From Pseudomonas migulae NBRC 103157 (lineage in GTDB: Bacteria > Pseudomonadota > Gammaproteobacteria > Pseudomonadales > Pseudomonadaceae), in assembly GCF_002091715.1 (NCBI RefSeq), contig NZ_BDAG01000013.1:62001-126000 (forward strand): 64,000 bases of DNA, given 5' to 3'. The notes below the pieces were generated by a model. The model saw only the letters and a list, made by a program, of their open reading frames with translations, did not search any database and had not been told where the DNA came from. Positions 62,660-64,000 of the stretch are shown here, piece by piece. The translations under genes and the position numbers were made by a program. Within the stretch, counting starts at the first letter, position 1. Each line of letters starts with the position of its first letter.

Positions 62660-64000
62660 ATGACCATTCCTGCGCTGATTGATGAGCTGAAGACCCTGGT
62701 TGAGCCTGGCAAGGTACTGACTGATGCCGACTCCCTGAATGCTTACGGCAAGGATTGGACCAAGCATTTCGCCCCGGCCCCGACGGCCATCGTGTTTCCC
62801 AAGACCACCGAACAGGTCCAGGCCATCGTCCTTTGGGCCAATAAACACAAGGTGGCGCTGGTGCCGTCCGGCGGGCGTACGGGGCTGTCCGCTGCGGCAG
62901 TCGCAGCGAATGGCGAAGTGGTCGTGTCCTTCGACTACATGAACCAGATTCTCGACGTGAACCTGACCGACCGCACGGCGGTGTGCCAGCCGGGTGTGGT
63001 CACCGAGCATCTGCAGAACGTCGCCGAGGAAAAAGGCCTGTATTACCCGGTGGACTTCGCGTCCGCAGGTTCGAGCCAGATTGGCGGCAATATCGGCACC
63101 AATGCCGGCGGAATCAAGGTCATTCGCTACGGCATGACCCGCAACTGGGTCGCCGGCATGAAAGTGGTCACCGGCAAGGGCGACCTGCTGGAGCTGAACC
63201 GCGATCTGATCAAGAACGCCACCGGCTACGACCTGCGTCAGCTGTTCATCGGCGCGGAAGGCACGCTCGGTTTTGTGGTTGAAGCGACCATGCGTCTGGA
63301 CCGTGCTCCGAAAAACCTCACTGCGATGGTGCTCGGCACCGCCGATTTCGACTCGATCATGCCGGTGTTGCACGCCTTCCAGAGCAAGCTCGACCTGACT
63401 GCATTCGAATTTTTCTCCGACAAGGCTCTGGCCAAAGTCATGGGGCGCGGCGACGTGCCGGCACCGTTCGAAACCGATTGCCCGTTCTATGCGCTGCTGG
63501 AATTCGAAGCGACCACTGAAGATGTGGCCAATCACGCGCTGGAAACCTTCGAACATTGCGTGGAGCAGGGCTGGGTGCTGGATGGCGTGATGAGCCAGAG
63601 CGAAACCCAGCTGCAAAACCTCTGGAAACTGCGCGAATACATTTCCGAAACCATCTCCCACTGGACGCCGTACAAAAACGACATTTCGGTCACTGTGTCG
63701 AAAGTCCCGGCGTTCCTGAAGGAAATCGATGCGATCGTCGGCGAACACTACCCGGACTTCGAAATCGTCTGGTTCGGTCATATCGGCGATGGCAACTTGC
63801 ATTTGAACATCCTCAAGCCGGAAAACCTGAGCAAGGACGAGTTCTTCGCCAAGTGCGCGACCGTCAACAAGTGGGTGTTCGAAACCGTCGAGAAATACAA
63901 CGGTTCGATTTCTGCCGAGCACGGCGTGGGCATGACCAAGCGTGATTACTTGACCTACAGTCGCTCGCCGGTTGAGATCGAGTACATGAAAGCCGTCAAA
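62660..64000 (+). CDS. D-2-hydroxyglutarate dehydrogenase, FAD-dependent (C-terminus beyond the window)
   Basis: The first 447 residues of an FAD/FMN-containing dehydrogenase. The FAD domain has AIVFPKTTEQVQAIVLWANK, VPSGGRTGLSAAAVAANGEV and DFASAGSSQIGGNIGTNAGG. The later FGHIGDGNLHLNILKP and SAEHGVGMTKRDYLTYSRSP are the cap-domain metal and active-site segments. In P. stutzeri the orthologue next to serA oxidises the D-2-hydroxyglutarate that SerA forms from 2-oxoglutarate. ATG 62660 has GAGAG about eight bases upstream; in-frame ATGs at 62630 and 62636 are alternatives. About 17 C-terminal residues are missing. Confidence 0.9.
   Translation, partial: MTIPALIDELKTLVEPGKVLTDADSLNAYGKDWTKHFAPAPTAIVFPKTTEQVQAIVLWANKHKVALVPSGGRTGLSAAAVAANGEVVVSFDYMNQILDVNLTDRTAVCQPGVVTEHLQNVAEEKGLYYPVDFASAGSSQIGGNIGTNAGGIKVIRYGMTRNWVAGMKVVTGKGDLLELNRDLIKNATGYDLRQLFIGAEGTLGFVVEATMRLDRAPKNLTAMVLGTADFDSIMPVLHAFQSKLDLTAFEFFSDKALAKVMGRGDVPAPFETDCPFYALLEFEATTEDVANHALETFEHCVEQGWVLDGVMSQSETQLQNLWKLREYISETISHWTPYKNDISVTVSKVPAFLKEIDAIVGEHYPDFEIVWFGHIGDGNLHLNILKPENLSKDEFFAKCATVNKWVFETVEKYNGSISAEHGVGMTKRDYLTYSRSPVEIEYMKAVK

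Overview
The window is a chromosomal segment of a Pseudomonas, most likely from the P. fluorescens group. The evidence is GC-rich coding sequence, gene orders I recall from P. aeruginosa PAO1 (zapA-ssrS-fthC / pepP-ubiH-ubiI / gcvTHP / argE / argA, and spuI-spuA-spuBCDEFGH-acylase ... serA-FAD dehydrogenase), and many REP inverted repeats of fluorescent-pseudomonad type. There is no prophage, IS transposase, CRISPR array, tRNA or rRNA operon. Most of the window is core genome with metabolic accessory blocks.

Region by region. 1-6500: the start of a quinone-oxidoreductase gene, a FliL-like secreted protein, a complete RbbA/YhhJ/YhiI-type ABC-2 export operon on the minus strand, and an EVE-domain protein. 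6670-8300: a 50-residue membrane peptide, 5-formyltetrahydrofolate cyclo-ligase, 6S RNA with its promoter and terminator, ZapA and a ZapB-like coiled coil. 8480-13300: a UPF0149 protein, PepP and two ubiquinone flavin hydroxylases with a DUF4442 protein between them. 13540-21100: an iron(III)-type binding protein and permease without an ATPase, then the glycine cleavage genes gcvT, gcvH and gcvP. 21260-29350: DUF2388 protein, an orphan GspE ATPase, an Lrp-family regulator, a CYTH-CHAD triphosphatase, ArgE and ArgA, with a 161-bp imperfect palindrome between the triphosphatase gene and argE.

29450-40000 is an organosulfur block: an orphan TauA, two tandem OprD-family porins, the 1-Cys peroxiredoxin LsfA, and ssuE-ssuA-ssuD-ssuC-ssuB-ssuF. 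Together these could provide outer-membrane entry, periplasmic capture, inner-membrane import and FMNH2-dependent desulfonation. The intergenic DNA upstream of tauA, lsfA and ssuE is AT-rich and carries dyads. The end of lsfA has undergone a recent 208-bp tandem duplication.

40200-51500 is a polyamine block: a TetR regulator, the glutamylpolyamine synthetase SpuI (divergent), a truncated and decayed spuA, then spuB, spuC and the transporter spuD-spuE-spuF-spuG-spuH. 51600-64000: a cyanamide-hydratase-like HD protein beside a GlxA/AraC regulator, a HacB-like Ntn acylase, a thioredoxin-like protein, an alpha/beta hydrolase, a DUF2059 protein, a 2OG-Fe(II) oxygenase, a DUF523 protein, a short one-lobe solute-binding-like protein, a DUF4399 protein, serA, and a divergent D-2-hydroxyglutarate dehydrogenase gene cut by the window end.

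I found no clearly new multi-gene system. The observations most worth following are the 161-bp mobile-element-like palindrome, the 208-bp duplication at lsfA, the decayed spuA, the tandem porin pair with an orphan TauA, and the short binding protein at 60016-60600.
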